DNA of 64,000 bases from Sisyra terminalis (lineage: Eukaryota > Arthropoda > Insecta > Neuroptera > Sisyridae): positions 43,090,001 to 43,154,000 of the forward strand of contig OY292278.1 of the NCBI GenBank assembly GCA_958496175.1, in the 5' to 3' direction. The notes beneath the pieces are model-generated. The model did not search any database, was not told where the DNA came from, and saw only the letters and a program-made list of their open reading frames with translations. This document shows, in pieces, positions 25,266-36,359 of this stretch. The position numbers and the translations under genes are program-made. Each line of letters starts with the position of its first letter. The stretch's first letter is position 1.

Positions 25266-25925
25266 CACGATGCCATCCATCTTTACCTTATTTCGAAGAT
25301 TTCATCGATATTTTCGATAGTACAGTTTCTTGACCGGAATGCTTCTTAGACCCTGAAACATAAACGAAATTAAACTTTTCTTTGGAATGCCTATAACACT
25401 ATCAAAACTATAAATACCTTTATCAATTTCAGTCGCCAGATATTCATATTTTATTCTATTAAAGAAAAATTTAGAAAAAGGATTGAATCTTTTCTTTGGT
25501 CCTCATCATTGTCAGAATTTTCCTCACAAATGAATAAGCCAATTCCTACAGTTTCCAACTCCTACAAAAAAATAAGTACATAAATAGATACAAAACCAGG
25601 AATGGACTCAGAAAAATTTTCTAGTATAAAATTAGTAAAAAATTAGCGTTTTTTTTTGGCTGTTGTTTTAGTAACGACTGAACTGTACCATCTTGGCTGG
25701 GAGCTTTCGTTCTTTTTATGCAAGAAATTACGTTTCTTACGTAAGAGGACGTAAAAAAGCTACCAAAAGGGGAAAGTTGCAAAGGAGCTTCCAATGATTT
25801 AACAATTTGTTTATTGAATTTGGTTTATATTGCATTTCTAATATTTTACTAAAAAAGTCGGCTTTTTCTGGAGCTTTAGAGTAGAATAATCTCGCTGCTT
25901 TTAAGGATGGTTTAACGCTGGTTGT
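24815..25925. repeat. Segmental duplication, unit 1 (partner 27535-28680)
   Basis: About 1.1 kb is shared with a downstream block at a near-constant offset of about 2.74-2.75 kb, covering the N-terminal two-thirds of the mariner relic and the adjacent unidentified coding-like sequence up to about 25925. Shared landmarks include TCAAATTTTGGACAAGAAA and TAATTCTTCGGTGATACCAC. Small indels distinguish the units. Confidence 0.85.
25266..25736 (-). other. Unidentified coding-like sequence upstream of mariner relic
   Basis: The minus strand shows short conserved peptides in both duplicated units, such as YSFDSVIGIPKKSLIS and FICEENSDNDEDQRK. A polypyrimidine/AG sequence (TTATGTTTCAG-like) precedes GGTCTAAGA and could be a splice acceptor. 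Part may be the mariner N-terminus, but I cannot align it. It is interrupted by stops and function is unknown. Confidence 0.4.
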
Positions 25926-26015
25926 TTGGAAGTATTTTAGTTTTTTTCCAAATTTATCCATCTGCAATTTGCAGTGTAACTTTTTTCGATATTCTAATTT
26001 TTTTTTACCTCCCAT
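25737..26015 (-). CDS. Hypothetical basic 92-residue protein (possibly part of a decayed repeat)
   Basis: An intact ATG-to-stop frame begins MGGKKKLEYRKKLHC and is strongly Lys-rich through about residue 30. A region with VKPSLKAARLFYSKAPEKAD follows, then a hydrophobic C-terminus. No domain is recognised. A frame-disrupted relative lies at about 28480-28680 (KPSLKAAGLLYSAAPGKTD), so the sequence is part of the segmental duplication, and this copy keeps the longer frame. It sits just upstream, on the same strand, of the mariner relic. It could be an exon fragment captured with the transposon, an element-encoded accessory frame, or chance. No promoter or splice evidence supports expression. 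Confidence 0.3.
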   Translation of the reverse strand: MGGKKKLEYRKKLHCKLQMDKFGKKLKYFQTTSVKPSLKAARLFYSKAPEKADFFSKILEMQYKPNSINKLLNHWKLLCNFPLLVAFLRPLT

Positions 26016-27534
26016 TTTAAATTCGCAGTAGTCCAGTTGTATGCCACTTTCTTAGGAGAGTATTTGGTAATTTATCACATTTTCTGATATTTTATTTTAG
26101 CTCCATAGAGAAAAATTGGTATGTGTTAATTTTGCAAACCATTTAATGATTTTACAGACAAATGTATTTTTTTCTAAGCCAAACCGTTTAGAGTTTAAAT
26201 TTTTTTAAAAAAAGGGTTCTTGGCTTTAAGTAGCCTTTTAATCAGTCAACAGATATATGCATATATAACCAATAGCCAACAATAGAGGAATACCATAAAA
26301 TAACAGAGCTTTCGTAAAAAACAACAAATTGAGCCATCGGATAGTTTTCCAGAAACCCAGTAGTACAGTTCTTTTGATAAAAATTAATAATAAGAAAAAT
26401 TAATAATATAACACGGAAATATCAATTTTTAAAGACACAAAGCTTTAAAATTACAATGTTTCAATGGCAAAAAGAAAAAGAATTTAGGTAAATGCAAGTT
26501 TCGATTAATTTGATATATTTGCATTCAATTATTAACCAGCAGACGACTATTCAAACACGAATAGGTGCTGTTTTAGCATGGAATAAAACCAATATAACTG
26601 TACATTTTGTTAAAAATGTAATCAGAGCTTTTTTCATAGAAAATTTATTAAAAATAACTACAGAGCTTGGTATGCCTTTCATTTTATTAATTAAAAATAG
26701 CGGTTTGTGATTCAGTGACGTCATTCACACGTACAGCGCACATCCTTTATGTGTTTATTTTAATTACAATGTTGTAATTGCACTTTTGAAAATCCCACCA
26801 TTGTTGCATGTAATAGAAAACTTATGTTAAAAATTGAATTTCCTCAAAAAAAAAACCATTATTAACCTACCAAAAGGTAAAATTCATACGAGTTTAATTT
26901 CATTGTTAAATATTAGAGTAAATCTTTTATGGTTTCACCAAAAGGTTTATAAATTATTCAATTTTTTTGTCGAATTTTTTTTTTGGGCAAAATACATTTT
27001 CATCTTTACCAGTAATATTTATTCTGTGGATATGTGACAAGAGAGCTTTAGGATTGTTTTGAATACAAAACAGAGAGTGAAACTTCTCTTCCAACTAAAC
27101 ATATTTCGATTGATTTAACAATTTACCTGCAAAGACAAACTTGTAGATTCCAGTAGAGCGTAAATTGGTACAACTACGAGTACATAACAAATAAAAATAA
27201 GGTTTCAAAGTTTTAAACTTTTCACTAGCAAATTTAAATATCGGTAAAGTTTTATTTGGAATTAAAGAAAAAATGGTTTTGGTTTTACCTTTTACGTGTG
27301 TTAATAAGTTATTTGTATTTCATCCAGGAGTACCAGAAAGAATTAAGATCTGAATAAAGAGATAGAAAATGGATGAAATTCTTAAATCATACTTAATTTT
27401 GTTATTTTTTTAATGGTAACTTCAAAAAATAGTTAATGAAAACTGTGTACGGAGTTAAGCATTTCATTTTCATTCTATATTTTTCCATTTATCTTTTAAT
27501 TTATTTTAGGATCACTTGTAAGCTTTCAACAACA
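26016..27534. other. AT-rich non-coding stretch
   Basis: Short frames at 26492-26710, 26834-27037 and 27436-27645 have AT-driven, featureless translations. No repeat with the rest of the window was noticed apart from short homopolymers. Confidence 0.45.
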
Positions 27535-28680
27535 AACAACACCTCTTCTACTGGTCTACTGGTCTTCTACTGGTTAATTCTGGCCTTTGTAGGTCAATTG
27601 CTACTTCCAATTGGTCAAATTTTGGACAAGAAATATCTAAAATAATTTTTTAACTATTGGACTTCAACTTAAGATACCCGATATCCTTGCAGCCCTATCA
27701 TATATGCAGTAAAATCTTCCAGACTCTTAATTCTTCTTTGGCCACCGTTTATGTCACTTTATTAGCTTTCAACCATTAATATTTTCGATTAAATTTTTTG
27801 TTTAAGATACATTTGACGTTGTTTGTTTCCATTTTTCTTAGAAATAGTCCGATTTCATTGTATTGGACCAAAAATTGGCTGATGAAATATGGTTGAAAAA
27901 GTTTTTACACCAAAAATTACAGTTCTCAAAATCAAAAGTTTTTTTGAACTATGATTAGTGAAAATTATGTACAAATATTTAATGGTCAATTTTTAATTCT
28001 TCGGTGATACCACAATACCATCCATTTCTACCCTATTTCGAAAATTTCACCGATATTTCCAACAGTAGGGCTTCCAAACTGGAATGCATCTTAGACCCTG
28101 AAACATAATAGACGAAATTAAACTTCTTTTTGGAATGCCTATAACACTATCAAAACTATAAGTACCTTTATCAATTTCAGCCGTCAGATTTTCATTTTTT
28201 AACACTACTGTAGAAAAATTCGGAAAATGATTGAATTTTTCTGTGGTCCTTCCCATCATTGACAGAATTTTCCTCACAAATGAATTCGCCCATTTCTGCA
28301 GTGATAATACAAAAAAATAAGTACATAAATGAATACAAATCCAGGAATAGACTCAGAAAAATCTTCCACTATAATAATAAATTAGTAAAAAGTAAGCGTT
28401 TTTTTTTGACTGTTGTTTTAGTAACGACTAAATTGTACCATTTTGGCCGGGAGCTTTCGTTCTCTTTATGCAAGAAATTACATTTTGTAACCAAAGAGGG
28501 CGTAAAAAATCTACTAAAAGGGGAAAGTTGTAAAGGTGCTTCCAATGATTTAGTAATTAGTTCATTGAATTTGGTGCACATTGCATTTCTAATATTATAT
28601 CATACTGAAAAAGTCCGTTTTTCCTGGAGCTGCAGAGTAGAGCAATCCCGCTGCTTTTAAGGATGGTTTAGCATTGGTTG
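27535..28680. repeat. Segmental duplication, unit 2 (partner 24815-25925)
   Basis: It is collinear with unit 1 and starts inside the mariner relic, near a small expansion of CTGGTCTTCTACTGG at about 27550-27580, just before the RPEL motif. It ends near GGTTTAGCATTGGTTGTTTGG at 28680. The left breakpoint within the transposase gene suggests the duplication postdates mariner insertion. Confidence 0.8.
27540..28020 (-). pseudogene. Decayed mariner transposase, copy 2 (truncated at RPEL)
   Basis: The minus strand retains NGWYCGITEELKIDH (helix-turn-helix) and IDLQRPELTSR. It then ends, at the edge of the duplicated block, before the SPDLAP region present in the other two copies. Frames are broken. 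It is the paralogue of the 24500-25265 relic within the segmental duplication. Confidence 0.75.
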
Positions 28681-28839
28681 TTTGGTTATTTGGTTTCCCA
28701 TCATTGACAGAATTTTCATCACAAATGAATCCTCATTTACAGGATATATAGTCACCTAAAACCCATAAAATTTAAAAGGAATCTAAAGGGATTCATTTGA
28801 TTAATTTTGGTCAAAATAATTATCGAAAGGAACTCCTTT

Positions 28840-28983
28840 TTACTTTGCCATCTCCATTAATGAAGGTTGATATACGCTGCGGTTTTTATAAGTTGCTTTA
28901 GATTTAGGCTTTTCCATTGTCGAATTTTCCTCATCCATGATAATGTTTCCTTCCTGTTCCTCGTCTTCCCGTGATCGTTCCTT
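28840..28983 (-). other. Coding-like segment, 47 codons, unidentified
   Basis: A minus-strand open segment between stops reads KERSREDEEQEGNIIMDEEN, then a hydrophilic tail with KPKSKATYKNRSVYQPS. The composition is charged and unlike the AT-driven frames around it. An internal ATG would give 32 residues. The peptide 'EENS' recurs in FICEENSDNDED (about 25500), FICEENSVNDGK (about 28270) and FICDENSVNDGK (about 28700), all minus strand, hinting at a repeated exon-like unit. Function unknown. Confidence 0.35.
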
Positions 28984-30324
28984 TTATAATAAGCGGAGAA
29001 TATTGGTATTTGTCGTTCTTTAATGTATGACACAGGTAAGCCGTCTTTCGATTTTTTATATTATGGTAGAACTCACTAGACTCATGTCCAGGAGTATTAA
29101 ATTTTCTATAAAGGGAAAACCCTATGTTTGGAAAAAATTAAATTTCGAAATATTTTATGGGTCCATTATTGGTATTTTTTGTTGCTTGCATAGTTTCTTT
29201 GCAGAAGCCATTTAAGGAAAAAGCTCTAATTTGATATTTCACAAATATTGAAATTTCGAAACGAATTTCGAATTTTTTTGTTACTCGAGAGTTCTGAAAG
29301 AAGTAATTTTAAAGCTTCAATATTAAAAAAATGCACAAATTGGGCTATTTCTTTAAATAACGTAATCCGAGAAGATATGTAAACGATAAAATTCTTGTTT
29401 TTTGCAGTATTTTTGAGTAACAAAAAACACCTCTTAATGGTATTTTTTTTTTGAAACTTCAATATTTAAAAAATGACCCAAAGGGAGCTTTTTCTTCAAA
29501 AGGCTTTTTCCGGGAAAATTCACAAGCGATAAGCTCTAAACGACAAGTTAGCACTACCATATGGTTTTCCTGGAAAATATGTGAACAAAATTATTTTTTT
29601 TCTAGAACTCTGGAACGGCAAGAAAACACCAAAATATTCCATAGTTATTTTTGCCAAATTCCAAAAGTGAAGTCAGTAGTGTTAACTTGCTAGCTTGATG
29701 AATGTTAATTTTTTAATGGTTCAATTAAAAAATAAGTTCCAGAAAAAAATAATACCTGAATAAAGAGAAAGGAAGGGGATGAAACTATTAAGGCAAAAAT
29801 TATTAATTTTGTTATTCTTTTAATGGTAACTTCATTAATAAATTGTTAATGAAAATTGTGTTACGGGGTTAAACATTTTATTTTTATTCCATTTTTATTT
29901 TAATAACTTCTATATATATTTTAGGATACATATTCAATATATAGACACCTAAAGGCCATTAAATTAAAAGAGAACAATCTATTTTTGGAAAAAATAAAAA
30001 CTCGAAATTTTGTTTTGGGTCCCCAATTGGTGTTTCTTTATCGTTCGAGATTTTTGAAAGAAAAAAAAATTGTTGCTTGTATAGCTTCCTTGAAAAAGCC
30101 ATTTAAGAAAAAAGCTCTAATTTGATATTTCACATATATTGAAAATTCGAAATTTTTTGGCACCATTAATTGGTGTTTTTTTGTTACTCGAGAGTTCTAA
30201 AAGAAGTAATTTCATCACTCGTATATATAACTAGCTGTTCCCCGCGACTTCGTCTCCGTAACGTAGGTGTTTTTTTTCCAGAACTCTTGAACGGTAAAAA
30301 AACACCAAAATATTCCATGGTTTT
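28984..30324. other. Region of mutually related repeats
   Basis: The segments at 29270-29320, 30040-30070 and 30180-30215 share TTACTCGAGAGTTCTRAAAG. The block 29535-29730 (AGCTCTAAACGACAAGTTAG ...) recurs at 31215-31420. A head-like sequence ACTAGCTGTTCCCCGCGACT at 30230 matches 53027. No coding gene recognised. Confidence 0.6.
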
Positions 30325-31190
30325 TAGGTTGGTTCTTAATAGGGGTGTTTTTGAATTTCTTTGCTCCCAGGGACTCAAATGCTTCCAAGTCAATAAAAAA
30401 AAAATCCCGGAAAAGTTGAGCTCTTAATATTAACTTTAAGATAGTCCGCTTTCCAACTGAAGTTTCTTATGGAAATAACGTGGGAAAAATTATTTTTTTT
30501 CTTTAGATTTCCATAACTCAGTGGCCAATTAATCGAAAGTATAAATTACGTTATGTTTATTGTCAATTTAACGCTCTACAAAAAAAGCTCTTATGATTTT
30601 TCGCTAAATCTACTGGCTTAAGAATACGGCACAATGGTCAATGAAAATATAATGCATTTTTTAACTGAGCAACGGAAAGATGGAAGAATTGGTTACATAG
30701 CTAAAATTGAATCTGATGACAATGAACAAGTACAAAAAATGAAAGATCACAAGAATAATATTTTATTTGCTTCTTTTTGATCATAAATACAAATTTTGCA
30801 TAAGAAATTTGATATATTTTGTAAAAATAAGTATTTACTTAATAATTATAGTTGATAATATTAATAATTAAACTTTGAGCACGAATAAATCTTTAGCCAA
30901 TAGATTTAGCGAAAAATCATAAGAGGTCTTTTTTGTAGAGCGTTAAATTTACAATAAACACGATGGGATTAGTATCTTTCGATTTATTTGTTGCAAAGTT
31001 ATGAAATTCTAAAGAACAAATTTAATTTTTGCCATGTTATTTCCATAAGAAACTTAAGTTGGAAAGCGGACTATCTTAAAGTTAACATTAAGAGCTTAAA
31101 TTTTCAGGGATTCTTTTTTTATCAATTTCGAAGCATCTGAGCTCCTGGGAGTAAAAAAAATCGAAAACACTCCTATTAAGGATCGCCCTA
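30325..31190. mobile_element. MULE-like foldback element, about 290-bp arms
   Basis: The left arm 30325-30615 is inverted at 30895-31190. The ends are TAGGTTGGTTCTTAATAGG and the inverse of TAGGGCGATCCTTAATAGG. The inner box TTTAACGCTCTACAAAA is shared with 1719-2368, and the outer blocks (GCTCCCAGG, GAGCTC, AACTTTAAGATAGTCC) parallel the 44947-45760 element. Flanks ATGGTTTT and ATGGTTAT suggest an imperfect duplication. It interrupts a repeat whose intact form is around 29625. No transposase frame, so non-autonomous. Confidence 0.8.
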
Positions 31191-31214
31191 ATGGTTATTA
31201 TTATATAGTTATTT

Positions 31215-31420
31215 CTCTAAAGCTCTAAACGACAAGTTAGCACTACCATAGGGTTTTCCTGGAATATATGAACAAAATTTTTTGTTTCCAGAACTCTAGA
31301 ACGGCAAAAAAACACCAAAATATTCCATAGTTATTTTTCCCAAATTTCAAAACTGTAGTGCTAACTTGTTAGCTTTTGGTGGACGTTAAATTTTTGGTGG
31401 TTCAATTAAGACGATATATT
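31215..31420. repeat. Second copy of the 29535-29730 repeat
   Basis: AGCTCTAAACGACAAGTTAG through CAAAATATTCCATAGTTATT and on to TGGTTCAATTAA is nearly identical to 29535-29730. Non-coding. Confidence 0.85.
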
Positions 31421-31808
31421 GCAACGTTATTGGACTGTCCAAATATGACGTATCCAAGTATATAACCGGAAAAGTTGAAAACAAAATCAATTAGAGAGGA
31501 AAATTAAATTTTTCAACAACTCTAAAGACTCAATTTGAACCGTTTTTATCGAATCAAATGCGAAGTTGAACGGCACACGTGGCTGTTAAAACGTAAATGG
31601 GAAACGACGATCCTTGTTTAGGGTAAGGTGTATAAGGGTGGACAAGTTTTTCAATTTTGGTTGTAGGTATATTTTTGTTTACACTTGAAACTTTAGTATT
31701 AACCTCATTCAACATTCATAACCTCCCTCTTTGTTTGCAAAGAGGTGGAAGCTTTGTCAACGACTTCTTCATCTCTCTATAAAGTATATACCTAGTATGT
31801 GTATATAC

Positions 31809-33387
31809 CATATATCCAGTGGCGTGCATTACATATAGACAAAAAGACACTGCCTACCCTACATAATTCAGATAAATATTTATAATTTTGTTCTGATATC
31901 TAGTTTTATTTTATTTACGAGTACTATCAAATATCAATAAACAAAAAATCTTAACGGATATCATCTATACAGTATACAGATTATGCCAGCTCCTTCGTTC
32001 GTTCAATATTAAGTAAGCGTATTTGTATTGCGATACACTAGCGCTACTAGGTCTGCAGCGGGAAAGACACAAACTATTTGTGTCTAAATAATTATATGTG
32101 TGCACTAATAGCTATACATGTGTCAGTGTGTGCATTCGTATAGTACAAATATACAATTTTACACATACGCACGCACACAATCTCATAGAAAGACACTGTC
32201 TTTTTACAATACGACAAATTACGAAAATTCCCGAAGTAGCATCGTTTCTTATTCATTATCAAACTTTGAATTTGATCTCAATAATCGATTTAACGATCAG
32301 TAATCTACGTACATTGTTATTATTTAATTCTAATAAATTTTTATAATGTATTATCAATTATCTGTATTATTTAATCCTGACGATAAAATTGTATTTCTTT
32401 AATAAAGTTTACAAAATGAGTCTATGGATATCTGTGGTTAAAAATATAACATCATTATTTACTCTATACCGATTAGCCAATAAAATTTTAAAGTGTGAAT
32501 ATTCCGAAATTTGTTTTTGCTAATCGGTGGGAAATTGTTCGTAGAGGTATATGAAAGAAACCGTTTCGTTTGTGACAAATTAGATTAGCGGAAATAAATT
32601 AATTAAGAAAAAGTAATTAATTAGTCATTGATTTAGTAAAATGTTAAAAAAATACGGTTTAAAGCAGCATACAATAACAAAAATGAGGGAAAATTTAGGA
32701 AACGGTTGGTTAAAACTAGAAATAAAAAAAAATTAAAGAAAAATATTTCCCGAATTTCAAAACACATTTAATTCTTCTACTTCGTATATATATTTTCAAA
32801 ATTTTTTGGTGTGAATCATTGAATTTCACAAACGATGAAAAAATTTTGGAGAAAAGCCTGTTTAATTATGTTTCTATTTTTATTATTTTGTAAAATTTTG
32901 GGAAAATATAATTTGAGGACAAAATTAATTTCATAATTGCCTTTTTTTTCCATTTTTTTCGAAGGTGGGAGGTTCTGTTTAATTTTCCTTAACTTTTTTT
33001 ATAGTTTTACATTTAACCAACCGTTTCCTTAATTTTCCCGCATTTTTGTTATTGTATGTTACTTTGAACCATATTTTCTTAACATTTTACTATATCAATG
33101 ACTAATTAATTAATTAATTTTTCTTAATTAATTTATTAGCGCTAAACTATTTTGTCACAATCGAAACAGTTTCTTTCACATACCCCTACGAACGATTTCC
33201 CATCGATTGTCAAAAAAAAACAAATCGGAAAATTCACACTTTAAAATTTTGTTGGCTAATCAGTATAAGGTTCATTATTTACTCATCATGACGACGAACT
33301 AAGCAGTATTTTTGATTATATTAAAGTAGCTTTAAAAAATTTCTGCCTACCCTGCCTAAAATCTCTGTGCACGCCACTGCATATATC
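31809..33387. mobile_element. Non-autonomous hAT element with 8-bp target duplication
   Basis: The element 31817-33379 starts CAGTGGCGTGCA and ends TGCACGCCACTG. It is flanked by perfect 8-bp repeats CATATATC (31809-31816 and 33380-33387). Terminus and duplication length are diagnostic of hAT. No transposase frame was found. It is a sister, in opposite orientation, of the 3.26-kb element at 44378-47632. Its core (32456-33287) is itself a long inverted repeat. Confidence 0.9.
32456..33287. repeat. Internal foldback core of the hAT element
   Basis: ACCGATTAGCCAATAAAATT at about 32468 is inverted at about 33265. Homology continues inward through ATACAATAACAAAAATGAGG / inverse near 32670 and 33050, giving about 250-bp arms. 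The same core with the same outer ends occurs at 44462-46255, so it is part of the hAT family rather than a private insertion. Confidence 0.8.
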
Positions 33388-33939
33388 CCGTTTCATGTAC
33401 ATATAGCAAAAACGTTTTTATCTTGTACACATTCTCTTTATATTACTTTTAACAAAAGCGCCAACGTGGAACTTCTTGCTCAAATCATTTTTTTATTATC
33501 AGAACATTTCCTAAAACAAAGCAATTCCATGTGTAATTAATTACGGAATTAATTGAAATATTTTCATTTTGCCACAAGATTGAAGAGAGATGATAACGTC
33601 TTTTTTTTTTTTGAGGATTTGCAAAAAGAAATTATAACAAAATATGAGAAGAAAATTCAGGGGTTGAAAGCAATTCAAACAAAAAAATATGCTTGATTAC
33701 GTAGTAATGCTGCACATCCCTTTTCCTCTTTTTAGTCTTTGGCGTTTTTCCCGCTTTTATTCCATCCACCCTTACGTATAAATGTGAATATAAATGTGTA
33801 TATGTGTGGGGATATATATTGAAAGCAAATCGTTCCACTTCACCATAGAAAAAATGCAATTTTACAGTACATTGGGCATTGTACAAACAGTTCAGTAATA
33901 AAGAAAGACAGAGCGAAGTTGTATGTCGGCTGGTATTCA

Positions 33940-33981
<42 letters not shown>

Positions 33982-34639
33982 AAATATCGGTGAGGTTACA
34001 ACAAAATTGGTTTTGCTTCATCCCCTTCAAATAAAAATAATAATCATATAAAACGTTTAAATTTCCATTGTGTATATATAGGGGGGCTCGGGGATATTAA
34101 GTTTTAATGATTGTCAATATATAATATGGTGAACACATTTGCAATTGCATTCCGTATTCGTGCATACCTAAACGCAAGAGGCTTCGTGGAATTTATTTGC
34201 AAAAGATAAATAATTCAGTCAGAAAACGGGGGGTGGTTTTTTAAAAGTAATTTTGCTTTTTTTTTTCCTCTAAAAGACGGAATTAAATTGAAAGTTTATT
34301 GCGTTCAACTGGAAAAAGAAACTGATAACAGAAAATGGAGAGGGCTTTTCAGCGTTTAAATTAAAACAGAGCTTTGCGAAAAACTACCCTTATGTTGGCT
34401 TCAACAGTTTATTATTAAAACTAAAATTTACATTTTTTATATGGAAGTATCATAACATTCGGAAGATATCCGGTGTTAAGTAGCCTAATTTACCAATGAA
34501 GAATGAAATAATTGATCAATCAATCAGTTTAAGGGGTTCCTTTTGAATTTTATCATCGTCCATTACTATTTAACTACCTGGAAAGAATTATGGGAGAAGC
34601 GGAGGAGTTGTAATTAACGAAATACGAATGAACAACACC
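33388..34639. other. Non-coding DNA with a TA microsatellite
   Basis: Apart from the TA run at 33943-33977 nothing was recognised. The frame crossing it (33632-34030, minus) encodes a repetitive Tyr-Ile tract and is an artefact of the microsatellite. Confidence 0.5.
33943..33977. repeat. (TA)n microsatellite, about 17 repeats
   Basis: An uninterrupted run of alternating T and A of about 35 bases; likely polymorphic. Confidence 0.95.
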
Positions 34640-35021
34640 AGGAATTATCTTTAAGGAATAACATTAAGGATAATTCAGTCTTAAATTTATAACTTTGAAA
34701 TGATATAGATATCCTTTTGCTCACAGGACAAAATTTTTTTCAGACTCCTCTTCATATAAAACCATTGTTTTATAATCCGTTGAAAAAATTAGCCCTTATA
34801 ACGAAAACTATCCCAAGAAAATGTCCAATTTAAGGCCAAAGATGCATAAACTTTTCACCTCTTTAACTTCCCGTTTTATTTTCTCTAGGAATTATTCACA
34901 AAATTGCGAAGAACTTATTGAATATTTATATATGTCGTATGACTAAATTTCTTCATTTCTTTTCTGGATTAATGTGCCAATTGTAAGCCTTTTATAAAAT
35001 TGGTTAACAATTGACACAATA

Positions 35022-35066
35022 AACATTGCCTGATGATGACAACTAAAGACTGTTGAAATGCGTTGT
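35022..35066 (+). other. Hammerhead-like CTGATGA...GAAA hairpin
   Basis: CTGATGA (35030-35036), a weak ACA/TGT stem, then GAAA (35055-35058). Its inverted homologue at 37284-37311 has the better stem ACAG/CTGT. Stem III is not evident. Confidence 0.35.
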
Positions 35067-35149
35067 ATTCCATAAAGAAATTGAGTCAAACGATTTACTA
35101 ATTTGGACTCGGAAATATTAAATAAAATATGGCGAAAAATATTATCGGA

Positions 35150-35300
35150 TTTGTGTCGAAATTGTCAGATGTATTACCAAAAAGTCAAATAACGAAATAG
35201 ACGTTGAACGGATGACTAACCAGAAATCGATAGAAAAAGTCTACAAATTCAAACTTCTTAGGGTGATCCTGACCAGTAACAGAGGTTTCAGGAATAATTC
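35150..35300 (+). pseudogene. RT thumb fragment (LINE-like), short
   Basis: The plus strand near 35240 reads as KFKLLRVILTS and its inverted copy on the minus strand (37007-37240) as IFKLLGVILISNGGL. Both resemble the 'FKYLG..I..DG' motif that follows the RT catalytic core in RTE-type LINEs. Only about 30 residues are recognisable. Confidence 0.45.
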
Positions 35301-35639
35301 AGGAATTATTTTTTAGAAGTAACGTCAAGGATAATTCAGTCTTAAATATTCTGTTTAATTTCGGCAAAAAAACGATTTTTTTTGCAATTATAGATTATCC
35401 TTTTTGAAATTTTCAAATGATATTGTGGGTACCCTTTTGCTTACAGGACAAAATCTTTTTCACACTCCTCTTCATATAAAACCATTGTTTCATAATCCGT
35501 TGAAAAAATTAGACCTTATAACGAAAACTATCCCAAGAAAATGTCCAATTTTAGGCCAAAGATGCGTAAACTTTTCACCTCTTTAACTTCCCGTTTTATT
35601 TTCTCTAGGAATTATTCACAAAATTGCGAAGAATTTATT

Positions 35640-35996
35640 GCGATAGTAGATTTGAGCCAAGTTTTAGCGCAAAAAAACGACCAAAATATCAAAATAGGTA
35701 ATACATAGTGAACTTGCTACATGGTAATTCCCCTGGCCATTTAGATAAACGAGTAAAGGATTGAGGCATTTGATTTGGAAATACTTTCACATACGCCTTC
35801 CTCCCCAGAGTTGGCTCCTTCAGACTATTATTTATTTGCATCGATGGGATCCACACTTGTTGAGCAGTACTTAACATCTTACGAATATCTCCAAAAAGGA
35901 CTCGATTTTGATTTTTGCTCAAAAGATGAACAGTTTTGTGGCCATAGTATTCACAAATTGTCAGAAAGATGGCCAAAATGTAGAGTTAATTTTTGA
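35640..35996 (+). pseudogene. Mariner (DD34D) transposase C-terminal third
   Basis: The plus strand reads LSQVLAQKRPKYQNR, then NLLHGNSPGH, matching 'LN.AL.QKRPE...R..-.LLHDNAP.H' with the catalytic D and N altered. After a frame change come SPELAPSDYYLFASMGS and then KDEQFCGHSIHKLSERWPKC, which match the mariner 'SPDLAPSDYHLFASM' and 'FF..GI.KLPERW.KC' signatures. The copy starts abruptly at CGATAGTAGATTT, so the N-terminal half is deleted. The inverted copy at 37445-37790 has the same internal joint. Inactive. Confidence 0.85.
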
Positions 35997-36359
35997 AGGG
36001 AGCTTTTTTGTAGAATAGAATCTAGTTTCATAATAATACACCTCCATTTTTCTATGATTTTCTCTTTTCCCTTGGACAATGCTCTGGATCATTTAGAGTC
36101 TATCTTCTTTTATTATGTGCCTCAGATATTGTAGCTTTCTTATTTTTACTTCTTCAGCGACCTTTGGAGTCTTAACAAGCTGTAGTACTTCTTTGTTTAC
36201 AATTTTATCTGAGTATTACATTTAATAAATTCTGCTGAATATCAACTCTTAAAGATTTGGGTTTTGTTCTGAAGATGGTTCTGATTTGGGGTATTAGCTT
36301 CCAGGCCATACATTTTAATGGGGCATATGTATTATTTAATCATTCATAACCTTTATATT

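Larger units (their letters stand above)
34640..35640. repeat. Direct repeats (34640-34925 and 35305-35640) flanking an inverted-module copy
   Basis: The blocks share CTTTTGCTCACAGGACAAAA, CATATAAAACCATTGTTT and CTTCCCGTTTTATTTTCTCT, about 95% alike by eye. Between them, 34925-35300 is the inverse of about 37090-37440. The second direct repeat runs straight into the mariner relic. Confidence 0.85.

Noticed and set aside
25266..28090. Chromodomain/HP1-like reading of the duplicated peptides
   Set aside because: Superficial likeness (acidic hinge, W..G..Y patterns) dissolved once the same strand aligned better to mariner transposase motifs.
28259..28660. 133-codon plus-strand frame
   Set aside because: It is antisense to segments showing conserved minus-strand peptides in both copies of a segmental duplication, and its counterpart at 25.5-25.9 kb is not open.
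33632..34030. 132-codon minus-strand frame with a Tyr-Ile repeat
   Set aside because: The repetitive part is simply the (TA)n microsatellite; the rest has no recognisable domain.
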